From positions 2,596,501 to 2,660,500 of the forward strand of contig NZ_CP097267.1 in assembly GCF_028473605.1 (NCBI RefSeq): a stretch of 64,000 nt of DNA, read 5' to 3'. This DNA comes from Acidovorax sp. NCPPB 3576. GTDB lineage: Bacteria; Pseudomonadota; Gammaproteobacteria; Burkholderiales; Burkholderiaceae_C. Positions 26,203-35,840 of this stretch are shown one piece after another. Positions within the stretch are counted from its first letter, which is position 1. Every line of letters begins with the position of its first letter. The notes under the pieces were generated by a model, which did no database searches, had not been told where the DNA came from, and saw only the letters and a program-made list of their open reading frames with translations. The translations under genes were made by a program, and so were the position numbers.

Positions 26203-26724
26203 GTGGCGAAACGTGTACCCAGCGCCTCGGCACTGGCCGGCAATGATCCGGATCTGCTGGCCGCCGTGCAGCGCAGCCGGCGCATCCTGCACCGTCGCGC
26301 GCTGATGGCCGCTGCCGCGGGCACCGTGCCCATTCCCGGCCTCGACTGGGCGGTGGATGCGGCGCTGCTGTCGCGCCTGGTGCCGCAGATCAACGCCGAG
26401 TTCGGCCTGACGCCCGAGCAGATCGACCGACTCACGCCGCACAAGCGCGAACAGGTGCAAAAGGCGGTCGCGCTGGTCGGGTCGGCCCTGATCGGAAAGT
26501 TCGTCACACGCGAACTGGTCATCCGCGCCACCCGGGCCGTGGGCATGCGCCTCACGGCCAAACAGGCCGCCAAGTACGTGCCGCTGGCAGGCCAAGCCGT
26601 GGCGGCCGTGCTGGGCTACACGACGCTTCGCCTGCTGGGCGAGCAGCACCTTCGCGATTGCGTGGAGGTTGCCAAGGCGGCGCAGTTGACATTGCCTGGG
26701 CCAACAGACCCGTCCAAACGCTGA
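26203..26724 (+). CDS. Hypothetical protein with amphipathic/hydrophobic helices (DUF697-like)
   Basis: A 173-residue protein with a basic N-terminus, a segment AAAAGTVPIPGLDWAVDAALLSRLV and a second hydrophobic segment AAKYVPLAGQAVAAVLGYTTLRLLG. The pattern of a PIPGLD-type turn followed by membrane-leaning helices recalls the DUF697/YcjF-type family, usually linked to GTPases or membrane stress, but the match is only by eye. Start is GTG 26203, 14 bp after the YeaQ-like gene, so they probably form a two-gene unit. Function unknown. Confidence 0.7.
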   Translation: MAKRVPSASALAGNDPDLLAAVQRSRRILHRRALMAAAAGTVPIPGLDWAVDAALLSRLVPQINAEFGLTPEQIDRLTPHKREQVQKAVALVGSALIGKFVTRELVIRATRAVGMRLTAKQAAKYVPLAGQAVAAVLGYTTLRLLGEQHLRDCVEVAKAAQLTLPGPTDPSKR

Positions 26725-26790
26725 CTGGCCGTATTCGATCAGTCGGCGCGGAGCCGGACGGCAGCCGCCAGCCCGGCAAAATGGTCGGCC

Positions 26791-29670
26791 ATGCCCCAGA
26801 GCCCACCGCCGTTCAGTTCGTCTCCTTCTCCGCGCCCCGCCATGGCGGCCAAAGCGCGTGAGTACGCCATCGGCGCCTGGGTGGCCGCGCTGCAGCGCCA
26901 GGCCGATGCGGCCGCACTGGCCCGGTTGCCCGCCCTGTCCGATGCCGATGCCGCCCAGGTGATGGCGCAGCTGCGTGGCGAATCCGTTCTTGAACCGTCC
27001 ACGCAGCACTCCCCGGCATCTTCGCCACCGAAAAGGCGTGAGAGCGCCGCAACGGCACGTCAAACCCTTCAGGACGACCCACCGGCCACCCTCGGCCAAC
27101 TCCAACCCCGCCTCACGCTACAAACACTGAGCCGTGGAGATGGCCTGCTGGGCTTGCGCCCGCACGGGCCGATCGGTCCGCGCGGCGATCAGGTGACGCT
27201 GGCGCGCATCGACTGGACCTACCGAACCCCTGCTGGTGCCATCTGGGATACGCCTGCCCCCACCTCCGTGCTCAACAGCCGCCCGCCGTCCGTGCAGGAG
27301 TTGTACGACACCGGAGGCCCCGTGGTGCGGCTGCAGCGCGACGTGGGCGCAGAGGCCGACGCCATCGACCTGGTACGCGATATGGGCCTGCTGCCCGTGC
27401 CCGATGCCAGCCTGCAGTGGCGCGACCGCGCACGCGCCCCGGTGCTGGGCCCCGTCTGGACGCTGCCGCAGGAGGCCGCCTTCGGCGACTTCTGGGCGGA
27501 GCAGGTGCCCCGCCTGCAGGCCCACGGCTGGGCGGTGGCGGTGCTGCCCGGCTTCGCGCATGAGAGCGTTCCCGTGCAGCGCTGGACGCTGCGCATCGAC
27601 CCCGACACCGGCGAACTGCTGGGAAAGGAACTGGCCGGCCCGCTGGGCGAGCGCCAACGCCCGGTGCAAAAGCTCCACTTGCCCGAACGCGAAGGCGCTT
27701 GGCTGCTCAGCCTGGGGATCGAGGTGGACGGCGAGACGCTGGACCTCGCCCCCTTGCTGGCCGATCTGCTCAAGCGCGAGCCGCGATGGCTGAATGCCGC
27801 GCAGATGGCCGCCATCGACGACCACGCCAGCATTTCGCTGCGCGCCCCTGGCGGGCGCCGCATCGATGCGCCCGCTGCGCCGCTCAAGGCCATCATCGGC
27901 GCGATGGTGGATCTGCTGACCGATCCACTGCGCAATCACCCAGGCCGGCAGCGCCAGGATGGCGATCCGCTGCGCCTGGGCCCCTGGGAGATCCGCCGCA
28001 TCGAAGCCTTGCGCGCAGGGCTGGTGCAGGCGCACCGCGTGGGCACCGTCAGCGGGTGGAACAACGCCTGGCAACTGCAGGGCGATGCCGGCCTGGCCCA
28101 ATTGGCGCAACGGCTGAAGGCCACCGGCACGCCGCCCCCCGTGGCAGCGCCCGCCGGGCTGCAGGTGCTACTGCGGCCGTATCAGCTGGACGGCCTGGCC
28201 TGGCTGCAATACCTGCGCGCCCAGGGCCTGGGCGGCATCCTGGCCGACGACATGGGGCTGGGCAAAACGGCGCAGGCGCTCGCCCATGTGCTGACCGAGA
28301 AAGAGGCCGGCCGCCTTGCGCACCCCGCGCTGGTCGTGCTGCCCACCTCGCTGCTCTTCAACTGGCAGGCCGAGGCGCAGCGCATGGCGCCTGGATTGCG
28401 CGTGCTCAGCCTGCACGGCACCGGCCGGCGAGAGCGCTTCGCCCGGATCGCCCAATACGACCTGGTGCTGACGACCTACCCGCTGGTGTGGCGAGACATC
28501 GACGCACTGGCGGCGCAGCCGTTTCACCTGCTGATCCTGGACGAGGCGCAGATCGCCAAGAACGCCGGCAGCCGCAGCGCCCGCGCCCTGCGACGGTTGA
28601 AAGCGCCGCACCTTCTGTGCCTGACCGGCACGCCGCTGGAAAACCACCTGGGCGAGCTGTGGGCGCAGTTCGACTTCCTCATGCCCGGCTTTCTGGGCGA
28701 CGCGCGCAGTTTTTCCCAGCGCTGGCGCAAGCCCATCGAAGACAACGGCGAAACCGTGCGCGCGCAGGTGCTGGCCCGGCGCGTGCGCCCTTTCATCCTG
28801 CGCCGCCGCAAGCAGGACGTGGCCACCGAGCTGCCGCCGCGCACCGATGTCGTGCTGCGCGTGCCGCTGCAGGGACGCCAGCGCGAGCTGTACGAAGCCG
28901 TGCGCGCTGCCGCCGACAAGCAGGTGCGCCGCGTGCTGCAGCGCCAGAGCTTCGACGGCGCGCAGATCACCCTGCTCGACGCCCTTCTGAAGCTGCGGCA
29001 GGTGTGCTGCGACCCTCGCCTGGTCAAAGGCAGCGAGGCCGCCCGGGCGCATCCCGCCACCATGGAGCGCGCCAAGCTCGAGTGGCTGGCCGACACCCTG
29101 CCCGCCCTGGTGGCGCAAGGCCGCCGCGTGCTGGTGTTTTCGCAGTTCACCGAGATGCTCACCCTGGTGGCCCAGGCGCTGGATGCGCTCGCCCTGCCCT
29201 GCCTCGCGCTCACTGGCGAGACCCCGCCCCGCGCGCGCGGGGCCGTGGTGCGGCGTTTTCAGGCCAGTGACGACCCCGACACGCCACCCATCCTGCTGGT
29301 CAGCCTGAAGGCTGGCGGAGTGGGCCTGAACCTGACCGCCGCCGATACCGTGATCCACCTCGATCCCTGGTGGAACCCTGCCGTGGAAGAACAAGCCACC
29401 GCCCGTGCCCACCGCATCGGCCAGGACCAGCCGGTGTTCGTCTACAAAATCGTGGTGGAGGGCAGCATCGAAGAACGCATGCTGGAGTTGCAGGCGCGCA
29501 AGCAGGCACTCGCGCAGGGTGTGCTGGGGCACGACGCGGCAGGCGCCGCCAAGTTCAGCGAGGCGGACCTGAACGCCCTGCTCGCACCCTTGGCTGAGCC
29601 GCAAGACAACCCGCTGGCGATTCCCGCGCATGACGCGGTCCGATGGGGTGGCACGGGTGTGCGGCGCTGA
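26791..29670 (+). CDS. SNF2-family DEAD/DEAH helicase
   Basis: A 959-residue Swi2/Snf2 ATPase. Walker A is DDMGLGKTAQA, motif II reads LDEAQIAKN, motif III is LCLTGTPLENHL, and the C-terminal helicase half has KAGGVGLNLTAADTVIHLDPWWNP with QATARAHRIGQ, all typical of bacterial SNF2 proteins that move on double-stranded DNA. The first 450 residues are a bacterial SNF2-associated region. A SWIM zinc finger often found at the front of related proteins is not visible: no CxC...CxH pattern is present. That may be a subfamily feature or a lost domain. The start chosen is the first ATG; a second ATG 17 codons later (MAAKAREYAIG) is also plausible. Confidence 0.93.
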   Translation: MPQSPPPFSSSPSPRPAMAAKAREYAIGAWVAALQRQADAAALARLPALSDADAAQVMAQLRGESVLEPSTQHSPASSPPKRRESAATARQTLQDDPPATLGQLQPRLTLQTLSRGDGLLGLRPHGPIGPRGDQVTLARIDWTYRTPAGAIWDTPAPTSVLNSRPPSVQELYDTGGPVVRLQRDVGAEADAIDLVRDMGLLPVPDASLQWRDRARAPVLGPVWTLPQEAAFGDFWAEQVPRLQAHGWAVAVLPGFAHESVPVQRWTLRIDPDTGELLGKELAGPLGERQRPVQKLHLPEREGAWLLSLGIEVDGETLDLAPLLADLLKREPRWLNAAQMAAIDDHASISLRAPGGRRIDAPAAPLKAIIGAMVDLLTDPLRNHPGRQRQDGDPLRLGPWEIRRIEALRAGLVQAHRVGTVSGWNNAWQLQGDAGLAQLAQRLKATGTPPPVAAPAGLQVLLRPYQLDGLAWLQYLRAQGLGGILADDMGLGKTAQALAHVLTEKEAGRLAHPALVVLPTSLLFNWQAEAQRMAPGLRVLSLHGTGRRERFARIAQYDLVLTTYPLVWRDIDALAAQPFHLLILDEAQIAKNAGSRSARALRRLKAPHLLCLTGTPLENHLGELWAQFDFLMPGFLGDARSFSQRWRKPIEDNGETVRAQVLARRVRPFILRRRKQDVATELPPRTDVVLRVPLQGRQRELYEAVRAAADKQVRRVLQRQSFDGAQITLLDALLKLRQVCCDPRLVKGSEAARAHPATMERAKLEWLADTLPALVAQGRRVLVFSQFTEMLTLVAQALDALALPCLALTGETPPRARGAVVRRFQASDDPDTPPILLVSLKAGGVGLNLTAADTVIHLDPWWNPAVEEQATARAHRIGQDQPVFVYKIVVEGSIEERMLELQARKQALAQGVLGHDAAGAAKFSEADLNALLAPLAEPQDNPLAIPAHDAVRWGGTGVRR

Positions 29671-29707
29671 AGGCACTGTCCAATCCTTTTAATTCATGGA
29701 ATCAGAG

Positions 29708-29770
29708 TGTTTTAGCCTTCACGCCCTAGATAATCATGCGGTGGCAGCTATTAAATTAATAGCAAAACAC
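29708..29770 (-). repeat. Dispersed palindromic repeat, copy 4 (intergenic, diverged)
   Basis: Read on the minus strand: GTGTTTTGCTATTAATTTAA then TAGCTGCC, and later TCTAGGGCGTGAAGGCTAAAAC. The GCTATTAATTTAATAGC part forms a strong hairpin. It sits between the SNF2 gene and the EVE gene and shares stem and tail with the other copies, but its middle differs. Confidence 0.5.
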
Positions 29771-29825
29771 CGTCTGGACGCGCGGGCGACCCCATCCATG
29801 TGCGGCACCCGGCCAAAATGGCGCC

Positions 29826-30305
29826 ATGACGACGACCCCGCCCCGCGAACCCCGGTACTGGCTCATGAAGTCCGAGCCACAGGAATGCTCCATCGACGAC
29901 GCCCTGGCCGCCCCGGGCGCCACCGTGCCCTGGACCGGCGTGCGCAACTACCAGGCGCGCAATTTCATGCGCGACGGCATGCAGGTGGGCGACGGCGTGC
30001 TTTTCTACCATTCCAGTTGCCCCGCGCCAGGCGTCGCCGGGCTGGCGCGCGTGGCCTCCGCCACCCGGCCGGACCCGACGCAGTTCGATCCCGAATCGCC
30101 GTACCACGACCCCAAATCCAGCCCGGACCAACCGCGATGGCTGCTGCTGGATGTGCAGGCGCTGCGCAAGACCCGGCTGCTGTCCCTGGCCGAGCTGCGC
30201 GCCCGCCCCGAGTTGGCCGGCCTGCAGGTGCTGCAAAAAGGCAGCCGCCTGTCCATCACGCCCGTGGAGGCCGCAGATTGGGAGCGGGTGGTGGGCTTGC
30301 TTTAG
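29826..30305 (+). CDS. EVE domain protein
   Basis: A 159-residue single-domain protein of the EVE (PUA-like) family. It opens with RYWLMKSEPQECSIDD and has WTGVRNYQARNFMRDGMQVGD, VLFYHSSCPAPGVAGLARV and PRWLLLDVQAL, which line the pocket that in related proteins recognises modified bases in DNA or RNA. Length is standard for the bacterial THYN1-like branch. In other bacteria EVE proteins occur with restriction and modified-base systems; here the neighbours are a SNF2 gene and a lipase-like gene, and the type I restriction operon lies 21 kb away. Confidence 0.92.
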   Translation: MTTTPPREPRYWLMKSEPQECSIDDALAAPGATVPWTGVRNYQARNFMRDGMQVGDGVLFYHSSCPAPGVAGLARVASATRPDPTQFDPESPYHDPKSSPDQPRWLLLDVQALRKTRLLSLAELRARPELAGLQVLQKGSRLSITPVEAADWERVVGLL

Positions 30306-30325
30306 GCCGCCTCCTGCCGGTGGCC

Positions 30326-31189
30326 TCAATCGTCGTCGCGCAGGTGCCTGGCCAAAAAAGCCGCAATGCGCGTTTCATAGGCGGCTGAATCGAACGCGTG
30401 CAGATCGACATGCGCCGCGCCGTCCACCACCCACAACTCTTTCGGGTCGTCTGCCGCCGCGTAGATGCGCCGGGTTTCCGCCAACGGCGTGTGGCGGTCT
30501 TCCGATCCCGCGGCGATCAGCAGCGGCGTGTTCAGCGAGGGCATTTCGGCGATGGGCCGCAGTTGGTCCGCGGAAATGTCCAGCCACACCGGAAGCTGCC
30601 ACAGCAGCAGCGGCGTGAACCACCGGCCGACCGGCCCCAGATGAAGGGCCAGGCGGTCGGACACAGCGTCTTCGAGCGTTGGAAACATCGACTCCAGCAC
30701 CACGGCGCTCAAGGAGACATCGGCCCGCGAAAGCACCAGCGAGGCGGCTCCCAGCGAGACGCCGATCACGCCGATCTTTTCGTCGGGCAGCGCATCGGAC
30801 AGGTAGTCCAGCGCCGCTGCAACGCCCTGCGCTTCGTTCCAGCCGAAGGTCACGCGGTCCCCGGCGCTCTCGCCATGGGCGGGCAGATCGATCAGCAGCA
30901 CGGAATAGCCCAGGCGATGCAGGAACCGGGCCCGGCCCAGCATCTGCCGGCGGTCCGCGCTGATGCCATGCAGCAGCAGGACGGCCCCGGCGCCGGCATC
31001 GCCACGCACCATCCAGCCCGAGATCGACTGGCCCATGAGGGTGTCGAACTGGACGCGGCTGGCTGGCAGATCCACGGGAGCCGGGCCGATCGATCGATGG
31101 TGGGGGCGGCTCAGCATTTCACCTGCACCGTACAAGACAGCCAGGCATGCAAAGGCAGCAGCCAATGCCGCAAGGATTCGACGTTTCAT
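30326..31189 (-). CDS. Alpha/beta hydrolase, membrane-anchored or exported
   Basis: A 287-residue alpha/beta hydrolase. An N-terminal hydrophobic helix (AALAAAFACLAVLYGAG) acts as anchor or signal. The oxyanion segment is LLLHGISADRR, the nucleophile elbow is GVSLGA, the acid is probably Asp in AGSEDRHTP and the His is in DGAAHVDLHAF. The set resembles BAAT/FrsA-like serine hydrolases that act outside the cytoplasm on unknown esters. The ATG was placed before KRRILAAL, directly ahead of the helix. It is convergent with the EVE gene, 20 bp away. Confidence 0.88.
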   Translation of the reverse strand: MKRRILAALAAAFACLAVLYGAGEMLSRPHHRSIGPAPVDLPASRVQFDTLMGQSISGWMVRGDAGAGAVLLLHGISADRRQMLGRARFLHRLGYSVLLIDLPAHGESAGDRVTFGWNEAQGVAAALDYLSDALPDEKIGVIGVSLGAASLVLSRADVSLSAVVLESMFPTLEDAVSDRLALHLGPVGRWFTPLLLWQLPVWLDISADQLRPIAEMPSLNTPLLIAAGSEDRHTPLAETRRIYAAADDPKELWVVDGAAHVDLHAFDSAAYETRIAAFLARHLRDDD

Positions 31190-31258
31190 GGCAGGGATGC
31201 TATCGAATCGGAGGCACGCGATCGCGCAAAGCACGCCTGCCACCGAGGCGACCCATGG

Positions 31259-31564
31259 TCAGCGCCACCACCCCAGCAGCGCCAGGCAAGGCACGGCCAC
31301 CGCGCCCAACCCCAGCCAGGCCCGCAAGGCACTCCGCGCACAGAACACCCACAGCGCGATGACCGCATACACCGCAAAGCTGAGCAATGTCGCCAGCAAC
31401 ACGCCATCGGCGCGGCTCCATCCCCACAGGCGCGGCGCAGCCAGCGCGAGGACGGCGGCGAGCAAAGAGGCCAGCACGTAGCCGCCCGCGCAGGCTGCCA
31501 ACACCCTGCTGGCGACGCCCAGCCGGGCGGGCCAACGCATCGATGGGTGCGGTTGCCGGCTCAT
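31259..31564 (-). CDS. DUF3649 family membrane protein of iron-uptake operon
   Basis: A 101-residue protein with three hydrophobic segments (VLAACAGGYVLASLLAAVLAL, LLATLLSFAVYAVIALWVF and LGLGAVAVPCLALLGWW). The pattern and the place after a PepSY gene fit DUF3649, often annotated as iron-transport related. Its ATG overlaps the PepSY stop (ATGA), so translation is coupled. In many relatives a DUF3325 protein is also present; I find none here. Confidence 0.8.
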   Translation of the reverse strand: MSRQPHPSMRWPARLGVASRVLAACAGGYVLASLLAAVLALAAPRLWGWSRADGVLLATLLSFAVYAVIALWVFCARSALRAWLGLGAVAVPCLALLGWWR

Positions 31565-33201
31565 CCCTGCACTCCATTGCCCGGCACCTGGCGCTTCGCG
31601 GCGCCAGGCCGTGCTTTGTGCCAGCCGCGCCCCGTGCGGTAGGCCGCCCAGGCCAGGGCCGCGCCGAAAGCGAGCGCGGTGAATTCCACCCCAGCGCGCT
31701 GCCAGTCCGCCGCCATGGCATAGCGGCCCAGGTGCTGGCCCGTGGTCCAGGCATTCAGTGCGGGGAGTGCCACGCACAGCAATGCAGCCACGCTCAGCTG
31801 TTCCACCCACGCCCGCCGCGGCGGGCGCAGCGCGGCGTGCAGCAGCGTGGCCAGCCAGATCCACAGGAAGGCCCGGATCTCCCACAGCGCGCGGCCAGGC
31901 AGGTCCGTGGGCAAAAGGCGGTTGGCATAAAGGTAGCCGATGCAGGCGATGCCGATGCCTGCCACGGCCGCGACGTTCAGTGCCTCGATGGCGCGGTAGA
32001 TGCCGGCCGTGGCACGGCCGAATTCGTTGCCGGACGCGCGGCGGCGCTTCACGCTGAACAGCACGGTGCCGGTGGCCACCATCACGGTGCCGAGCAACCC
32101 GCTGGCGAAGTACAGCCATTTCATCGGCCAGCCGCCGAAGCGGGCGAAGTGCAGCGATTCCATCACCGCGTGCACCTGCTCGGAGGCGAAGGCGGCATCG
32201 GCCCCGTGGCGGCGCACCTGCAGCACGGTGCCGGTCACGCCGTCGAACGCCACGCTGGCCACGGGATTCAGCAAGGCGCGGCGCTGGCCTTCGCCGGGCT
32301 CGCCTTCGCGCGGGCCGAGCACGCGCACCGTGGCATTCGCATCGCCCGGGGCCTCGACCACCACCATGCGCGGCGGTTGGCCGATCAGTGTGCGGGCCTG
32401 CAGCAGCAGCGGGGCCAGGTCGTGCAATTCAGCGGGCCGGCCGGTGCGGGGGCGGCGCAGTTCTTCGCCACCGCCCGCATGCAATTCGGCCTGGAACCGG
32501 GCATAGGCTTGGTCGCCGAAGCCGTAGGCCGCTTGCAGGGGCCATGGCATGTACGAGGTGTAGAAGATCGCCAGCCCGGTATAGACGATCATGAATAGAA
32601 AGGGCAGCGTCAGCACGCCCGTGGCGTTGTGCGCGTCCATCCACGACCGCTGGCCCTTGCCGGTTCGGAAGGTGAAGAAGTCCTGAAAGATGCGCCGGTG
32701 CACGACCACGCCGGACACCAGCGCCACCAGCATGCACATCGACACCCAGCCGACCACCCAGAACCCGAGCGCGTTCCACTGCAGCATGTAGTGGAACGAC
32801 ATGAAGTGCCGCCCACCCTCTGTCGCGCGGCCCCAGGGCGCGGGCAGCACGGCACCGGTCACCGGATGCAGCGCGGCCATCTGGTTGGTGCGGCCGTTTC
32901 GCCATGCCAGCAGCAGGGCATCGCCCGGGCGCTGGGGCAGCTCGATGCGCCAAAAGCGCGCATCGCCCGCCTGCGCCGCCAGATGGCGCACGGCTTGCGC
33001 CATGGCCGGCGCACCGACACCTTCCGTGCCGGCATCGGCGCCGGCAAGCACGGGCCGGGCCTCCATCCAGCGGGTGATGGGCTCGCGGAACACACTCAGC
33101 GTGCCCGTGAGAAAGATGGCGCAAAGCAACCAGCCGCACACCAGGCCGCACCAGGTGTGCAGCCAGGACATGGACTGGCGGAAGTTGCCGTTGCCCTTCA
33201 T
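31561..33201 (-). CDS. PepSY-associated TM-helix protein (siderophore/ferric reductase type)
   Basis: A 546-residue inner-membrane protein of the PepSY_TM family. It opens with MSWLHTWCGLVCGWLLCAIFLTGTLSVF, typical of the family's first helix. Further membrane helices carry GFWVVGWVSMCMLVALVSGVVV, then HRRIFQDFFTFR and WMDAHNATGVLTLPFLFMIVYTG. The conserved His residues of these helices suggest haem or metal handling, and family members next to TonB receptors are thought to reduce or release iron from siderophores. The start MKGNGNFRQ was preferred to an ATG seven codons earlier. The gene lies 46 bp after the TonB-receptor stop, as expected for one transcript. Confidence 0.88.
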   Translation of the reverse strand: MKGNGNFRQSMSWLHTWCGLVCGWLLCAIFLTGTLSVFREPITRWMEARPVLAGADAGTEGVGAPAMAQAVRHLAAQAGDARFWRIELPQRPGDALLLAWRNGRTNQMAALHPVTGAVLPAPWGRATEGGRHFMSFHYMLQWNALGFWVVGWVSMCMLVALVSGVVVHRRIFQDFFTFRTGKGQRSWMDAHNATGVLTLPFLFMIVYTGLAIFYTSYMPWPLQAAYGFGDQAYARFQAELHAGGGEELRRPRTGRPAELHDLAPLLLQARTLIGQPPRMVVVEAPGDANATVRVLGPREGEPGEGQRRALLNPVASVAFDGVTGTVLQVRRHGADAAFASEQVHAVMESLHFARFGGWPMKWLYFASGLLGTVMVATGTVLFSVKRRRASGNEFGRATAGIYRAIEALNVAAVAGIGIACIGYLYANRLLPTDLPGRALWEIRAFLWIWLATLLHAALRPPRRAWVEQLSVAALLCVALPALNAWTTGQHLGRYAMAADWQRAGVEFTALAFGAALAWAAYRTGRGWHKARPGAAKRQVPGNGVQG

Positions 33202-33247
33202 GCGGCCCCCATCACGGGCCATTCGCTGTGCAATCGACTGCGCACGT

Positions 33248-35692
33248 TCAGAAGGCGCCCCGCAGAGTCAGCATCACGTTGCGCGGGTCGCCGTAGTAGC
33301 TGCCGTTGACCAGCGCGGTGACCGAGCTGTAGTAGCGCTTGTCGAACACGTTGTTCACGTTCAGCGCCGCGGTCCAGTGGCGGTTGATCTGGTATTTGAC
33401 CAGCGCATTCCACACCGCCCGCCCGCCGTTAGTGGCGCGCACGGCGCCGATCTGGCGATAGCTGCCGCTTTGCGCGTTGACGCCGCCCCCGAGGGTGATG
33501 GCGTTCAGCTCGCCCGGCAACTGGTAGGTGCTCCAAACGCGGAACAGGTGCTTGGGCGTGTAGCTGTTGAAGGACAGGCCCTGGCTGCTCACGTACTTGA
33601 GGTACTTGGTCTGGTTGAAGGTATAGCCGGCAAACAGGTTCCAGTGGCGCGCCACTTCGCCGCTCACCTCCGCATCCAGGCCCTGGCTGCGCACCTCGCC
33701 CGTGTCGGTGTAGCAGTAGTAGTCGCTGCGGCAGGTGGGGCTGGTGCTGAAGTCTTCCTGCGCGCGGTTCTTCTGGTCCACGCGGAACAGGGCGAACGAG
33801 GCATTCACCTTGCCGTCCATCAGCTCGCCTTTGAGGCCCGCTTCGTAATTGGCGCCCACCATGGGCTTGAGCAGTTGGCCCGCCTCGTTCAGTTCGGACT
33901 GCGGCTTGAAGATGTCGGCATAGCTCACGTAGGCTGACCATTGCGGGTTGAGCGCGTAGATCAGCCCGGCATAGGGGTTGACCTTGGCGTTCTCGCGGCT
34001 GTGGGTGGCCGATGTGGACGGCGTGGCGCCGGTGGTGACGGTGTCCCAGTCGGTGCGGAACCAGCTGACGCGCGCACCGACCACCAGCTTGAGCGGGTCG
34101 GTCAGCTGCAGGCGCGCCGCGTTGTAGAAGCCCAGTTGCCGGGCCTTGCCCTGCCGCGCCTCGCGGGTGCCGGTGTAGATCTCGGCGTCCGTGGGCTCGC
34201 GAAAATCCGGGTTGTAGCGGTTCAGGCCGAAGATGTTGTAGTTGGTCCGAAAGCCGTAGATGGTGTCGTTCGTGGTGTGCGTGTAGTTCACGCCGCTCAC
34301 CAGTTCGTGCCGCCGGCCGAAGGCATCGAATTTTCCGGTCAGGTTCGCGTCGATGCCCGAGGTCTCGATGTCTGCGATGGACCGGGCCACGATGTTGGCG
34401 CTCTGCATCAGCGCCGGGTTGACCGCCCGGTTGACGCCGGCGTATTTCAGGTCGTGCTCTTCCTTGAGGTGCATCGCCGTGAGCTGGAGCTTCCAGTCGT
34501 CGTTGAACTGGTGCGCCGCATCGAAATACAGCCCGCGGTTGGACGACTCCTGCCGATTCCAGGTGGCGCCCAGGTAGGTCGAGCGGGGCAGGTTCAGGTC
34601 GCCGCCGGTGGCGTAGCGCGGCAGGCCGTTCATCGAGGGGCGGCCCCGCGTCTCTTCGGAACTGGCCCCGAAGTTGATGCGTGTGGCGGCCGAGACGTCG
34701 TATTCCAGCGTGCCGTACACGGTCGGGCTGCGGCGGTTCACGTAGTCCATGAACGAGTGGTGGTCTTCGTAGTCGATCAGCGCGCGGCCGCGCAGCGTGC
34801 CCTCTTCATTCAAGACGCGGCTGGCATCGAGCTGCGCGCCGTAGCGGTCCCACGAGCCCGCGCGGGCCTCCACCGTGGTGGCGTTGGTGTTGAGAGGACG
34901 CTTGCGCACCAGGTTGACCGCCCCGCCGGGGCTGCCTTCGCCCTGAAGCAGGCCGGCGGCGCCGCGCAGGACCTCGGCCCGGTCGATGATCGCCATGCCG
35001 GACGCATAGTTGCTCGCCCGCCCGTACATGCCGCGGTTGAGCGGAACCCCGTCGTACTGCACCGTGGTCAGGTCGTAGCCGCGCGAGTAGATGTATTTGC
35101 CGCCCTGCGGGCTTTGGGCCAGCGTGATGCCCGTGGTGCTGGCGAGCGCGTCATAGACCGAGGTGATGTTCTGCTCGTCCATCAGCTGGCGCGTGACGAC
35201 GCTGATCGACTGGGGAATGTCCTTGAGCGCCTGGGCGCCCTTGCCCACCGTGACCGCACGCGTGGTGTAGGAGCCCGTGTGCTCGGTCGCCACCGGCCGT
35301 TCGGCCTGTGCCGATACCGTCACGGGCGCAAGCGTCGCCGTGCCTGCGCCTTGCGGCACCCGGCGCACGACCACCGACGTGCCTTCGATTTCCGCGAACA
35401 GCCCGCTGCCCGCCAGCAGGCGGTTGAGCGCCTCGCGGGCGGTCAGCCGCCCTTGCACAGCCGGTGCGACCTTCCCCTCCACCAGCGCAGGCTGCACCAT
35501 CAGCTCCAGGCGCGCCTGCCGCGCCAGCGCATCCAGGGCCTGGGCCAGGGGCTGGGCGGCAATGCGGATGTCCACCGGCACGGATGCCGCAGCCTGTGCG
35601 CCGGCCCCCGACTGGGCATGGGCGGACAAGGCGCCCAAAGCCAGGGCGGCGGCCACGGCCAGCGGGGCGGGATGGAAGCGAAAACGGGACAT
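33248..35692 (-). CDS. TonB-dependent siderophore receptor with STN signalling domain
   Basis: An 814-residue outer-membrane receptor of the FecA/FpvA class. The signal peptide ends near ALSAHA (about 26). The STN domain spans about 34-105 (VDIRIAAQPLAQALDALARQA), the plug begins near KDIPQSISVVTRQLMDEQ and includes YSRGYDLTTVQYDGVPL and GEGSPGGAVNLVRKRP, and the barrel runs to the C-terminal Phe of RNVMLTLRGAF. The STN domain talks to the FecR-like protein encoded upstream. A 30-bp promoter-like block shared with fecR lies 43 bp before the start, next to a palindrome that may bind Fur. The cognate siderophore is unknown. Confidence 0.95.
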   Translation of the reverse strand: MSRFRFHPAPLAVAAALALGALSAHAQSGAGAQAAASVPVDIRIAAQPLAQALDALARQARLELMVQPALVEGKVAPAVQGRLTAREALNRLLAGSGLFAEIEGTSVVVRRVPQGAGTATLAPVTVSAQAERPVATEHTGSYTTRAVTVGKGAQALKDIPQSISVVTRQLMDEQNITSVYDALASTTGITLAQSPQGGKYIYSRGYDLTTVQYDGVPLNRGMYGRASNYASGMAIIDRAEVLRGAAGLLQGEGSPGGAVNLVRKRPLNTNATTVEARAGSWDRYGAQLDASRVLNEEGTLRGRALIDYEDHHSFMDYVNRRSPTVYGTLEYDVSAATRINFGASSEETRGRPSMNGLPRYATGGDLNLPRSTYLGATWNRQESSNRGLYFDAAHQFNDDWKLQLTAMHLKEEHDLKYAGVNRAVNPALMQSANIVARSIADIETSGIDANLTGKFDAFGRRHELVSGVNYTHTTNDTIYGFRTNYNIFGLNRYNPDFREPTDAEIYTGTREARQGKARQLGFYNAARLQLTDPLKLVVGARVSWFRTDWDTVTTGATPSTSATHSRENAKVNPYAGLIYALNPQWSAYVSYADIFKPQSELNEAGQLLKPMVGANYEAGLKGELMDGKVNASFALFRVDQKNRAQEDFSTSPTCRSDYYCYTDTGEVRSQGLDAEVSGEVARHWNLFAGYTFNQTKYLKYVSSQGLSFNSYTPKHLFRVWSTYQLPGELNAITLGGGVNAQSGSYRQIGAVRATNGGRAVWNALVKYQINRHWTAALNVNNVFDKRYYSSVTALVNGSYYGDPRNVMLTLRGAF

Positions 35693-35712
35693 GCGAGCGA
35701 TCTCCGGAAGGT

Positions 35713-35733
35713 TGAGAATAAGAAGCCTTCTCA
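35713..35733. promoter_or_regulatory. Palindrome upstream of the TonB receptor, possible Fur site
   Basis: TGAGAA and TTCTCA face each other over a 21-bp span, with an inner palindrome AGAAG-C-CTTCT. The TGAGAA/TTCTCA arms resemble Fur-box half sites. It lies just downstream of the predicted -10 element, where a repressor would block transcription under iron-rich conditions. Confidence 0.5.
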
Positions 35734-35734
35734 G

Positions 35735-35764
35735 GTAGACGCATGGCTTGGCAAAACCCCAACC
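35735..35764 (-). promoter_or_regulatory. Predicted ECF promoter of the TonB receptor gene
   Basis: Read on the minus strand: GGTTGGG, 14 bases, then TGCGTCTAC. The same two elements with the same spacing precede fecR at 36949-36978. The pair looks like a -35/-10 set (GGTT and CGTC type) for an extracytoplasmic-function sigma factor. Confidence 0.6.
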
Positions 35765-35840
35765 TGGGCTTTGCGCTTTTTTTGAAGAAGTGAAACGACC
35801 CGTGCCATCGACCCCGCGTGAGGCCTGAAAGATCACGGAC